DNA of 64,000 nt, from the NCBI GenBank assembly GCA_947471745.1, contig CANJKZ010000064.1, forward strand, positions 674,001 to 738,000. Direction: 5' to 3'. Position 1 is the first letter of the stretch. The number at the start of each line of letters is the position of its first letter. The DNA comes from Closterium sp. Naga37s-1. Taxonomy: Eukaryota; Streptophyta; Zygnematophyceae; Desmidiales; Closteriaceae. The position numbers were made by a program, and so were the translations under genes. Below, in pieces: positions 49,023 to 60,674 of this stretch. The notes below the pieces were generated by a model. The model was not told the DNA's origin, searched no databases, and worked only from the letters and a program-made list of their open reading frames with translations.

Positions 49023-52000
49023 GCAGGTCCAACTGCCGCAACTCCTGCCGCTCCCTCTCCAACAGCACCTGCTCCTCACGCTCACGCCGACGGGCCGCCT
49101 GGAGACGTGTGTCGTGGCGGTGGGGAGGCGGAGTCGACTCTGCAGAACTAGTGTCTCCAGCTCCAGTCTCCTCAGAACCAGCACCTCCAGTGCCAGCGCC
49201 TCCAGCACCAGCACCCCCAGAACCAGCACCCCCAGGACCAGCACCCCCAGAACCAGCACCTCCTGTGCCAGCACCTCCAGCTCCAGCACCCCCAGAACTA
49301 GCACCTCCAGTGCCAGCACCTCCAACTCCAGCACCCCCAGAGCTAGCGCCTCCAGTGCCAGCACCTCCAGCTCCAGCACCCCCAGAGCTAGCGCCACCTG
49401 CGCCAGCACCTCCAGCTCCAGCACCCCCAGGACTAGCACCTCCAGTGCCAGGACCTCCAGCTCCAGCACCCCCAGGGCTAGCGCCACCTGCGCCAGCACC
49501 TCCAACTCCAGCACCCCTCAAACGAGCACCCCCGGACCGAGTACCGCCAGTGGCTGCACCTCCAGCTCCAAAACCAACCGAGTCCACAGTAGCCTGACGC
49601 GGAAGTACCGAAGGCTGCTGAGGGGACTGTGAGGAGGACTGCGGGGAGGGAGCCGCCACCTGACGCGCGACCGAGGGTAGAGGGGTAGCGTGAGACACAC
49701 CTGACGGGGCAGGACCAGGGGGGGGTGGGGGTACCGGAGGAGCGGGAGCAGGAGGAAGAGAGGGTGCGAGGAAAAGGGGGGGAAGGGGAACCGGGAGACC
49801 TCGACAGGGGTACCGGGTGTAGTATGACACTGACTCGTCGAACCGGACGTCACGGGAGTCTAGGAACTGGTGGAGGGGCGGGTGGTAAAAGGACCAGTCG
49901 GCCGAGGCTACTGGGAAACCAAGGAAGACACAGGGGACGGCGCGAGCCGAGAGCTTGTCCGCAGAGGTGTCGCGGACAAGCGCAAGGCAGCCCCAGACAC
50001 GAAAAGCTGACCCAATACCAGGGGACCCGGTCCAAAGACTGGTCGGTGAAGCCTCTGGCCGCGAGACGCGCGGCTGGAGGTTCAGCTGGTGAGCGGCGTA
50101 GCGAACCGCGTAGGGCCACAGAAAATGGGGCGCACGGGCATGAATCATGGACGTGCGGGCGATGTCCATGACCAAGCCAATGCGGCGCTCAGCAACCCCA
50201 TTCTGCTGTGGGGACTCCGGCAGCGTCCAGGACTGTACGATGCCCTGCTCGTCGCAGAATCCGGCAAGAATGCCTGAGCGAAACTCACCCCCACGGTCAG
50301 AGTAGAGACAGGAGACACGACGGCCACGAGTGCCCTCAGTGGCTAGAAGCCACCGGATCAGCGTAGAAGTCACCTCTGACTTCTTCGCGAGAGGAAACAC
50401 CGTGGTGTACCTGGAGAAGTCGCCGACAACCACCAGAAAGTAGCGCTCCCTCTCAGGTCCCTGCGTAGGTGCAGGGCCCCAGACATCCAAGTGGAGTGTC
50501 TGGAAGGGAGCAGTGGCCGGACGAAGGGAGGAGGAGTGCGGAGTGGCACGAAGACGGCCGGCGACGCAAGGAGTGCACGGCGGCGCAGGTGAGGGAGGGA
50601 GCGACGGGAAGACGCGAAGGAGACCAGAGACAAGACGGTGACTAGCCATAGTGCGGAGGCGGGGGATCGACGCGTGGCCAAGACGGTGGTGCCACAAGAC
50701 GGTCCGGTGGGTGAAAGACCGACACGAGCAAGACGCAGCAACTAGACCGGACACAGCAACCTGACCGGACACAGCAACCTGACCGGACACAGCAACCGGT
50801 GGGGACGCAGTAACCTGACCGGACTCTGCTACCGGGGGGGACGAAGCAACCTGACCAGACGCAGCTACCTGCGGGGGCGGAGTGTACAGGACGAAGAGAC
50901 CTGAGTGGGGCTCTCTAGTGAACGTGGCAAGAACTGCCCCGGTGGAAGAGTCCGTACAGATCGCAGTCCTCCCATGCGCAGGAAAAGTGACTGTGATCCC
51001 CTGGTCCTGAAGGTATCCAACACCCACCAAGTTCCGAGAGAACGAGGGGATGTAGAGACCAGTGAGGAAACCAGAGGGGACAGCTGGGCACGGGAGGGTG
51101 GTCGAGCTGCGAGCAACGGCTGGTCCTGAAGTAGGATCAGCCAGGGCAACTGGGACTGGAGCCGAAAGAGGTCTGACAGTGGTGTGGTCGCGGGAGAAGC
51201 ACTGAGACGCGCCGGAGTCCAGCGTGAAGGAGAGCGACGCAACAGCAGTCGTCACGGCCGGGCTAGTGACTACACAATCACCTACACTAAAAGCACAAGT
51301 ACCGACACTAGCAACAGGCAAAGGTCCTAAGCTAGGTACACGTAAGCCAAGAGATCTGTACGTGACAGAATAAACAGCATTCATAGACATATCAAACACA
51401 GGGTAACCACTACGAAACAGACCGGGCCAGATCGGGGGAGCCGACTCAGGCCCAAAACGCTCACGGTAAAGGTCGTCGAGGCGGCTGTAGCAGCGCTGTG
51501 CAGAGTGGTCAGGACGCCAGCAGGTAGTGCCAGCACCAGGGCCGGTCAGGATCCGGTACTGGCAGGGGCCGACGTCGCGGCCACCGCGACGAGCCCCCCA
51601 GCTGGCTGGGCCGCTGCTGCAGCCAGCGCGACCTGAACCACCAGGCCCCCACGGCTGCTGAGGGCGCCACAGCTGCTGAGGGCGCCCCTGCTGCTGCGGA
51701 AGCCACTGCTGAAACGGCCGCTGCTGTTGTCCCTGCTGCTGGAGAACCCTAGTGGACTCCATGATAAAAGCTAGCGGGGTGCAGGAGCGGCAGGCTAGGA
51801 GCGACAGGAGCTAAGGACGGCTGCAGTGAAAAACGAGAACAACTAGGAGCGCCAGGTGAAACTAGGCGAGTAACTGCTGGAGCACGGAGCGAACTAAGCT
51901 AGGAGCGCCCGGTGAAACTAGGCGAGGAACGGCTGGAGCACGGAGCAAACTGAGCTACGAGCGAGGAGCGAGAACGGCTGGAGCGAGAACGGCTGGAGCG

Positions 52001-52449
52001 AGAACGGCTGGAGCTAGAACGGCTGGAGCGAGAAACGGCGAGCTAGGGCTGGCTGGAGGTAGGAACGGCCGGAGCTAGAGACCGTAAGTGCGGCTGTCGG
52101 CTGCCGCTAGTAGAGCCACTGGCAGTGGAACGTACGTGCGACAGTAGGGGCTGCATTACTGACGGCTGCGGGATGCAGGCAACTGTGCAGGTCGTCCGGC
52201 AAGCAGGAACGCGGGCGACAGTTGCAGGCCCCCACCTTAAACCCTTTTTTTTTGTTTTTTTGTTTTTTTTTTTGGTTTTTTTTTTTTTTTTGGGTTTGAT
52301 TTTTATTTATTTATTTATTTTCTGGCGCGAAAGCGCTCCGGGGTGCGCTGCCTGCAGGGTGTGTTGCCTGCGGGGCGCGCTACCCGCGGGGCGCGCCGCC
52401 TGCGGGGCGCGCTACCCGCGGGGCGCGCTACCCGCGCGGTGCGCTGCCT

Positions 52450-52850
52450 GCGGGGCTGGGGCGACGGGCCAGGGCGCGAGCTGGGGCGACGGGCTAGGGC
52501 GCGGGCTGGGGCGACGGGCTAGGGCGCGGGCTGGGGCGACGGGCCAGGGCGCGGGCTGGGGCGACGGGCTAGGGCGCGGGCCTGGGCGACGGGCTAGGGC
52601 GTGGGCCTGGGCGACGGGCGAGGGCGGGCGCCTGGGCGACGGGCTAGGGCGGGCGCCTGGGCGACGGGCTAGGGTGGGCGCCTAGGCGACGGGCTAGGGC
52701 GGGCGCCTGGGCGACGGGCTAGGGCGGGCGCCTGGGCGACGGGCTAGGGCGGGCGCCTGGGCGTCGGGCTAGGGCGTGGGCCTGGGCGTCGGGCTAGGGC
52801 GTGGGCCTGGGCCTGGGCGACGGGCTAGGGGCGCAGGCTAGGGGCGCGGA
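52450..52850. repeat. 25-bp GC-rich tandem repeat in the E3 leader
   Basis: Unit GCGACGGGCTAGGGCGCGGG + CTGGG, about 16 copies with variants, followed by a GGCGCGGAG repeat to about 52970. Preceded by long T-runs (52246-52320). Non-coding. Confidence 0.85.
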
Positions 52851-53029
52851 GGGCGCTAACGCGCGGAGGAGGAGGGCGCTAAGGCGCGGAGATGGCGCGG
52901 AGGGCGCGGAGGCTAAGGCGCGGAGGGCGCGGAGGGCGCGGAGGGCGCGGAGGGCGCTAGGGCGCGGAGGCGCTATGGCGCGAGCAAGGCTAGGCTAGGC
53001 GAGAGGATCGACACCTACTCATGATACCA

Positions 53030-53157
53030 TCACAAAGGTAGCGAACAACGGAATCTGTGAACTAGGGAAACAAGGGATACAAATAGCAACCCTAAAAGTG
53101 TTGTACTCCCTAGAGTGCTACTCACTGTAGCCTAAGAACCTATAATAACATTTGACA
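53030..53157 (-). repeat. E3 5' LTR
   Basis: 128 bp, one difference from 46317-46444. Next to the PBS on its left. Confidence 0.92.
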
Positions 53158-53162
53158 TGGAC

Positions 53163-53913
53163 CATCAAAGGATGACGCAAGTGGTAGGCTCAAAGGATTG
53201 CTGCCCCAATCCCAAATCCCAAATCTCTGCCCCATCAAGTCATGTACGTTACGTTCCTCCTCCTCCTTCCATCACCACCACCACCACCACCACCACCACG
53301 ACCCACCACGATAGCACGCACAATGACCACAGACACAGGCAAGAGATGTAGAGTAGAGTAAAGTAGAGTAGAGTAGAGATGGATGCTACTCCACCGTCTC
53401 CCCCGATCACCGTATGCCCCCGTCCCGTACAGTACTTGCAGAGAGACGGCTTTGAGGTGTCTCGTCTCGAGTGTATCAAGGCAGTAATCATGGAGGCAGG
53501 TGTTACTTGAGTGTCTTTACGGTCATCGTACACTCACGGTACGATGATGAGTATGCATGATACAGGAACAGGCGCATTGAAGAGAGTCTTGGTTTCGCTG
53601 CTTTGGCAGCGAATCAATTCGTTTCTTCCCGAACCTCCAGAGAATCAGCAAGCACTCAAAGCAGCATTGCTCGCCTTCTCTCCTCCCTCTCCCTCTCCCT
53701 CCAGCGTTGCCCCTAGGGTTTAAAGCCTGCCATTGCTAGACCAAACTGATGCATTGATTGCATCACCTGCAATGGGACGACTTTCTAGTGCTCCGTGACT
53801 CAACTCAACTAGCGTATGGCTTACAAAGCGTAGAAGTAAGCCATATTAATCAAAAACCAGCCCGCCACAAACCATGCCTACTGCTGCTACTGCTGCTGCT
53901 GCTGCTGCTGCCA
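53163..53913. other. intergenic, 3' flank of the TPR gene
   Basis: Contains a (CAC)n run at about 53270-53300 and a GAGTA-type repeat near 53350-53380. No gene supported. Confidence 0.5.
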
Positions 53914-54093
53914 CTATGTGTCGCCCCCATTGCCGCCGTTGCCAGTGCTGCCAGCAATACCACTGCCAGTGTGACTACTGGTGCTGTCACCTAGTCTGCC
54001 TGTGGCAAGTGAACGAGCAGCAAGGCTCATGGAAGGAGGCTTCTGCCCCTGCTTGCGGTTCAGGCACAAAGGCCCACCTGATGCACTACTGAC

Positions 54094-54129
<36 letters not shown>

Positions 54130-57100
54130 TGTGGAGGCAGAGGGAGATGCGCTTTCCACAGACCAGAGAAAGGATGCATATGCTGCCAACACATAGCTGA
54201 GGTGGAGAGCGGCCGGGAGAGTGGACGGGGCAAGTGGAGGGGGAAGGGAGAAAGTGAATCGACTAAACAATCATCTCCTGCACGCACCACTCATGAGGTG
54301 CCACTTGCATACCATGGTCAAACGCTTCACATATAAAGCACACCAGGCATGAGGCGCCTTAGAAATCAACTCATGGCATGGCACGCACCAGCCACGAGGC
54401 GCCACTTCCACAGCATGGTCAAAGAGGGCCAGAGCATGCTCGCTGTGTGATGAGACAAATGTTTGAGTAAACTGACTATCATCTCGTGCCCTGCACGTAC
54501 CAGTCATGAGGCGCCACTTCCACAGCATGGTCAAAGAGGGCCAGAGCACGCTCGCCGTCACGCCACCCCTCCCACACCGCCTTAGCCCACAGCACCAGCA
54601 CCTCCCCCTCCTCCACCCCTGTCACCCCCTTCACTCCTGTGGCTCCTTTCGCTCCTTTCACTCCTTTCAACCCCTTCAGCCCCCCGCTGTTTGTGGGGCT
54701 GCTAGGGCTCTGATCCATTCCTGCTGCCCGTCCTTTCACACGCGCCCGCCCCTCTGCTTGGCTGGCTGCAACTGCCCGCCGGAACATTTCGTCTGCCCGA
54801 TGATAGTCCTTGATCTGGAGGATCAGGAGGGTACAGATGGAGAGGAGGGACGTTGTAGGGAGCAGGAAGTAAAGCAGCAGCGAATTTGAGGGGAGGAAGG
54901 AGGACGAGGAGAGTGATAGTGGGGTGCGGAACATCAGCACAAAAAAAAAAAAAAAAAAAAAAAGCATACAAACGCTAGGGCACACACCTCACAGAGGAAG
55001 CGGGCATAGTCGCAGAGCAACAGAGCGTTGATGGGATCGGTCTTTGAGTCGACTCAAAAACAGACTCATCACACGCGGTACAAACGCCACGGCAGGGCAC
55101 AGCAGCAGCACAGCGCACCTCACAGAGGAAGCGCGCGTAGTCGCAGAGCAAGAGAGCGTTGGTGGGATCGTCTTTTGAGACGTCTCAAAAGCACACCTCA
55201 CCTCACAGAGGAAGCGCGCGTAGTCGCAGAGCAAGAGAGCGTTGGTGGGATCGTCTTTTGAGACGTCTCAAAAGCACACCTCACCTCACAGAGGAAGCGG
55301 GCATAGTCGCAGAGCAAGAGAGCGTTGGTGGGATCGTCTTTTGAGACGTCTCAAAAGCACACCTCACCTCACAGAGGAAGCGGGCGTAGTCGCAGAGCAA
55401 GAGAGCGTTGGTGGGATCGTCTTTTGAGACGTCTCAAAAGCACACCTCACCTCACAGAGGAAGCGCGCGTAGTTGCAGAGCAAGAGAGCGTTGGTGGGAT
55501 CGTCTTTTGAGACGTCTCAAAAGCACACCTCACCTCACAGAGGAAGCGCGCGTAGTCGCAGAGCAAGAGAGCGTTGGTGGGATCGTCTTTTGAGACGTCT
55601 CAAAAGCACACCTCACCTCACAGAGGAAGCGCGCGTAGTCGCAGAGCAAGAGAGCGTTGGTGGGATCGTCTTTTGAGACGTCTCAAAAGCACACCTCACC
55701 TCACAGAGGAAGCGGGCATAGTCGCAGAGCAAGAGAGCGTTGGTGGGATCGTCTTTTGAGACGTCTCAAAAGCACACCTCACCTCACAGAGGAAGCGCGC
55801 GTAGTCGCAGAGCAAGAGAGCGTTGGTGGGATCGTCTTTTGAGACGTCTCAAAAGCACACCTCACCTCACAGAGGAAGCGCGCGTAGTCGCAGAGCAAGA
55901 GAGCGTTGGTGGGATCGTCTTTTGAGACGTCTCAAAAGCACACCTCACCTCACAGAGGAAGCAGGCATAGTCGCAGAGCAAGAGAGCGTTGGTGGGATCG
56001 TCTTTTGAGACGTCTCAAAAGCACACCTCACCTCACAGAGGAAGCGCGCGTAGTCGCAGAGCAACAGAGCGTTGGTGGGATCTCTGCGCACAGCCCGTGA
56101 GTACTGCTCGTCCTCCTCCTCTACACTCGCTGCTGCTCTCCCCCCCACTGCCGGCCCCTCCAATGTTGTCCCACCACGCACCGCTGCTCCCTCTTCACCT
56201 CCCCTTCTCTCTTTCCCTCCTCCTTCCCTCTCGCTATCTCCTCCTCTCCTCTCGCTGTCCAGACCCACACCAGCGCTGAGATTTGTAAAAGAGGATTTTC
56301 CGCTGCGTCTACTACTTTCCCTCTCGTCCCTCCCGTACCTCTCATCCCTTTTGTTCCTCTCGTCTCTCTCTTTCCTAGCGTTACTCCCTTCCCTAGCCTC
56401 CCCACCATCTCTCCCCTCTGCCGTCTTTCTCCCATTCGTAATCCCACCGTGGTCCCAACCAGACCTTGCCCCACGCTCATCCTCCCTTCTTTCAAACTCC
56501 ATTATCGCCTCTCCACCCCCTTCCACCACCGCCAATCCATTTTCACCCTTCCCAACCGGCCTCCTCTCCCTTTCCCCCTCGCCTCCCCCTCCCACACCCC
56601 CGCCATCCTCAGCCTCTCCCCCCACCACCCCCCCTTCTCCCCATACACTTTCCCCAACATCTCCCCCCCAAATCTCCCCCACTCCGCCCATGCCCAACCC
56701 AGCGTCTCCCCCCTCCATTTCCCCCACGCCCCCCCCTTCCGCAAGCCTGCCCGCGCCGTTGGGCAGCTGCGAAAGGCTCTGGGGCAGCCCGTGCCGGTCC
56801 ACAAAACTTTCGTCTACCCGCACGGGGCGGCATCCCCTGGCATTACAGACGACAGACATGCCATTAGCGCCCACATCAACGCTCGTGAATCCCTCGCCAT
56901 CCTCTGCTCGAAACAGGTACTGCCCCGGCCCCTTGCCCTTCACCACTCGCCCTGCACACACCGACCCCACGCCTGCTGCACCCCCCGACATGCCATCCTC
57001 TGCCATACCTCCTCCTCCTCCTCCTCCTGCTGCTGCTGCTGCTGCAGCCGTTGCGGATGCTTCAGGAGGCGTGCTAAGGTCATCCATGGCTGCTGTCTCG

Positions 57101-58592
57101 CCTGAAGCAGGCGCTTCAGCTGAAGCGACTGCCTGCCACACACCAGGACCCCTCTCACTGCTGCTGCCTCCTACAGCCTCTCCCCCCTCCTCTTCCCCCT
57201 CCTCCTCTCCCTCCCCCCCTCCCTCGACCTCTTCCTCCTGCTGCTGCTGCTGCCGCTGCTGCGCACCCTGCAGGCCTGCACTGCCATCAATCTGCGCACC
57301 TCCCTGGGAAACTCCCCGCACATTATATTTCGCCTTGCTCAAATGCGGAGCCTCCGCATCGACCACTAGCCCCCCTGCGCCATTCCCCTCCTCCCCCCTC
57401 GCACCTCCGCCCTCCGCCTCCCTCTCTGCGCCGCCTCTCCCCCCTCCAATCTCCGCCACCCCACCCCACCGTGCCCCTCGGTTCGCCCTACCCGCAAATA
57501 TATTCCCCGGGGCAATCCCCGCGGCAGCGCATTCAACCGACTCAGAAGCATCAGCAGCACGGATAATACCAGCACCCCCTGCGCGTGTCCGTGCCAACCC
57601 TCCGCCTCTGCTGCTAGACACAGCGCCTGTCACGGGCCTTCCTTCTCTCGCCTTGCTCGCACCTTCCCAGTGCCTATCCTGCTCTCTCCCTCCTTTCCTC
57701 TCTCCCCCTATCGTCCTCTCCTCCCCCGTCGCCCTCCTCCCCTTGCCTCTCCTCCTCCGTCTTTTTCCAACCACCACCGACTCGTTCGGGGAAACTTCTC
57801 GCTCCGCACCTACCGTCGCAGCTCCCGCCGCAGATCCCGCCGGGATGTCCGCGCGCTGAATAGGGCACACGAGGGTGCGCCGTACGATGACGTAGTTGGG
57901 TCCCTGCAGATCTAACCCCTCCACGCGCCACGGGTCGTGCATCACGTCTAATACTACCGAGCCTAACGCTTCTTCACCCGCTGCTGCGCCTAACGCCCCG
58001 CGCGAAACGCCAAACGCCTCGCCGGAACCGTCAATCGAACCGTCGACTGAAACGTCGACGGAAGCGTCGTCTAGCAGCTGAGAAACACGATCTGATTCGT
58101 GCGGTACCGTGCTCGTGCTCGTGCTCGTGCTCGCAGTCCCGTGCGCCATGGTATCCGTCGTCGACTTCCGCGGCGCCTCAAAGGGTATCGTCCTCGCAGT
58201 CTCACAGGCCATGGTGTCTTCGAGCTGTACCAGCGTTTGCGCCGTCACGACGAAATCCGTGTCAAATACCGACATGGGCGCATCAATCTCGACTGCCACA
58301 TCGGAAACATCACCATCACCAACATCATCACCATTACCATCGCGATGACCATCATCATCGCCGTCTGCTGCAGCGCCGCGACTGGTGTTGGTTTCTGTTC
58401 GCCGCGGCTCGCTCGCCGCGTTCTGCGGGGGCCTAAGGCCACGAGCTGCCGTTTCAACGCCACTAAAACTTCCACTCGCTGCGGCGCCAGCGGCAGAGGC
58501 GGAGCTCGTTTCCAAAACGGCGCCGCCGTTAGCGGCGCCACTAGCGCTAGCGGCGCCTCCGCTGGCGGCTGCAGCAGGGGCGCAGGCGTCAC

Positions 58593-58623
<31 letters not shown>

Positions 58624-59223
58624 CTCCGCCCTCCTCGCATCGCTATCGCCATCGCCGCTCGTCACGGCGGCGCCAGAGCTGCTGCCGCCATTGCCGCTTC
58701 GTCGCCTATTACACGACGACAGCGGGAATGCCGACCCGCCGCCGCCACTCGCAAGACCGCCGCCTTTTCTCCTACCAGGCTTCCTGTCGTAACCACCCGC
58801 AGCCACATACCCGCCGCCGCCGCAGCCGCTCGGCGGCGAACGCGTCGACCCTCCCCCGCCAGCATTGGTATGTAACGAAGACGCTGACAACGGCACCACG
58901 GCTGTTGTTTTCACGTTGCGGAAAGCAGCAGCAGATTGGTCGCTTGTGCCGTTGCGCCGACCGTCTTGACGGCCGGTCGGCCGTTTCCCGGCTTTTCCGG
59001 AAGGCGAGGACGAGGAGAGCGAAGCGCGTGAGGCGGAAAGCGACGCGGGCGACGCGGACTGCGACGACGCGGAGAGTGCGGGCAGAACAGGTGCGATGTC
59101 TGGACGACTCGTCTCGAAGCGTCTGCGAAACGGCTTCAAGTGACGCGAGTCGCGGAGTTCTTCCCGGAAACTGGCTTCCGGGGGAAAATGGAGCGAGAGC
59201 GGGCGCGCCACGGGTGCAGCCAT
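53914..59223 (-). CDS. tetratricopeptide-repeat (TPR) protein with long disordered N-terminus
   Basis: Exons: 59223-56032, 54814-54501, 54196-53914; GT-AG, phases agree, 1,262 aa. The first about 1,030 residues are low-complexity (Ser, Ala, Gly, Glu runs) with a few ordered-looking islands (VFDTDFVVTAQTLVQLEDT, DPWRVEGLDLQGPNYVIVRR, GQYLFRAEDGEGFTSVDVG). The C-terminus is a plant-type TPR block that only becomes continuous after splicing: EQYSRAVRRDPTNALLLCDY + ARFLCE | IKDYHRADEMFRRAVAAS ... LVLWAKAVWEGWRDGERALA + LFDHAVEVAPHD | CYVLAAYASFLWSVE. This matches the plant TPR-like family with repeated 'DPTNALLL.NYA.FL.E' units. Role unknown, presumably protein-protein contacts. Intron 1 is largely a tandem array of the end of exon 1; intron 2 holds copies of the end of exon 2. 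Confidence 0.82.
54290..54442 (-). repeat. copies of the end of TPR exon 2 inside intron 2
   Basis: The best copy, 54442-54389, repeats EHALALFDHAVEVAPRG. It has an acceptor (CACACAG) and a donor (GGTGCGT), is 54 bases long, and would fit phase 2-2 after a 58-base intron, adding 18 codons in frame. A short copy (KAPHA, near 54344-54358) and a decayed one (FDHGMQVAPHE, near 54290-54325) follow, each ending at a GTGYGY donor. Confidence 0.85.
54988..56082 (-). repeat. 83-bp tandem array: exon-1 tail + 5' splice site + palindrome
   Basis: Each unit has 51 bases encoding DPTNALLLCDYARFLCE, then GTGAGGTGTG, then the 20-bp perfect palindrome CTTTTGAGACGTCTCAAAAG, then AC. The real exon end is 56032-56082. 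Eleven further copies follow at exact 83-bp steps (starts 55949, 55866 ... 55119), plus one outlying copy at 54988-55038 behind an 80-base spacer. Palindromes start at 55172 and every 83 bp to 56002. Differences between units are mostly synonymous (TAC GCG CGC, TAT GCC CGC, TAC GCC CGC). A splice into these copies would not preserve frame (53-base unit), so they are probably intronic. Confidence 0.95.
55043..55058. other. variant palindrome TTTGAGTCGACTCAAA
   Basis: A perfect 16-bp palindrome in the spacer before the outlying exon copy. Same outer arms as the array palindrome, with the central A/T pair replaced by T/A. Confidence 0.9.
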
Positions 59224-60674
59224 GGACGCTGCGAGGGGGAGGATAGCGGGTGTCGCCGATGATTAAAGCCAAAGCAAGCCAACGCGGGTGTCGTTTCCCG
59301 CTCCTCCCTCCTCTCGCAACACCCTCTCTTCCAACTGCTCCTTAGTAACCAGTGACCGCTAGCTGCTATCTGTTATGTCTGCTTCAGCGACTCGCTTCGT
59401 TCTTTGTTTTCCTTCTGGCCGAATGCTTGAGCTATATCTACTGCAACGACGAATCGCTTCAAGGCGGCTCAACGACGAGCCTAAGGCCGCCAGGGTGCGG
59501 AGTAATAGCCGCAATTCACGACAGGCGCATACTCAACTGTGATAAAAACACATGAACGGTCTGCGGTTGAAGGGAATACCGAAAATAAAAAAGAAGGAAC
59601 TGTCGCCGAAGAGCTTGGGATGCCGTTGGTCCCCTCTGTTCAGTGGCAGGGACTACTGCGAAGGCATCCTAGGCTAACTTAGGGAGCTAAGAGAGCAGGT
59701 GAGGAGGGAGCGGGTAGACCAATCCACTAGAGGAGGAGAGGAGGAACTGTTGGGTCTTGAGGTTCTGTTGCGAATGAATGGGGACGAAATTCCGGCAACA
59801 GTGCCAGAAACGGAAGCAGGGAAGAGCAGAGAGGCTATGTGCTGCTCGCAGGGACAGACGACGACGCGCACCAAACCAAGATCGTAATGCGTAAAAGCAG
59901 AACTGGAGGACGGAGCAGAAAAACACTCTCATAGAGTTGTTTGTAGCTCTCCAACCTTTCCTAGCGTTTCAATTGAGAGCAAGGCTAGTGCTGTATCCAT
60001 CCACACCTCACACCCTAGCACTGCCCGAAAACTATACCTGCGCTTTCCTTGGAATTTGCAGGGTATTCGTTTGGTAGTGGGGACTGTAAACTCGGCTGCT
60101 ACCATAGACGTTTTGAACGCTCTCTCGAATATCTGCACATCCGTCACAAAATAGGTCAATCCGTCACGATCCCATCCCAACCAAGAATAGACTAGTCGAC
60201 ACGTGACTTTGCAGCGGAATGTCGTCAGTCTTTCCCTCCAAATTTCATCGTCAGGGTGCCCTGGAAAATCTTGGAAAATCGCGAAGGTTCGGGACCAGAG
60301 AACAGATTTGGACAGGCGAAGACGGGAAACCACGTACGCGAAATTCTGCGAAGGACGTCACGATCAAAGCGGCTCTCCCGCAGATGTGCCCACCTGCTTG
60401 GAACAAAAAAATATCCATGGTACTGTACGCCACAAGCTCAAGCGCCCTCAGGCCAAAGCTGGCGACGATGACGACATAAACCACAACTAGAGAACTCTGT
60501 AACATGAAACTACATTAACTAGAATCTTAATAGTAGAGAGCCTTTACACACACTGCCACTTCAAGGGAAACATGTACGGTATTATGGACTCTTCAGCTTA
60601 ACAACATACGGTACAAGGAACAGAAGTGATGGTATAACCTTGGGCAACAGATAAGTGAGACACTAATTTATAGT
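59224..60674. other. intergenic, promoter side of the TPR gene
   Basis: Unique, lower-GC sequence. An open stretch on the minus strand (about 60.33-59.93 kb) has no ATG at its start and no recognised family. I see no supported gene. Confidence 0.45.

Noticed and set aside
54988-56082. CRISPR-like look: palindromic repeats at exact 83-bp spacing
   Set aside because: The spacers are copies of one exon tail rather than unique sequences, there are no cas genes, and the setting is a eukaryotic intron.
59929-60333. 134-codon open frame on the minus strand
   Set aside because: Lacks an ATG start, matches no family I know, and has no splice or neighbour support.
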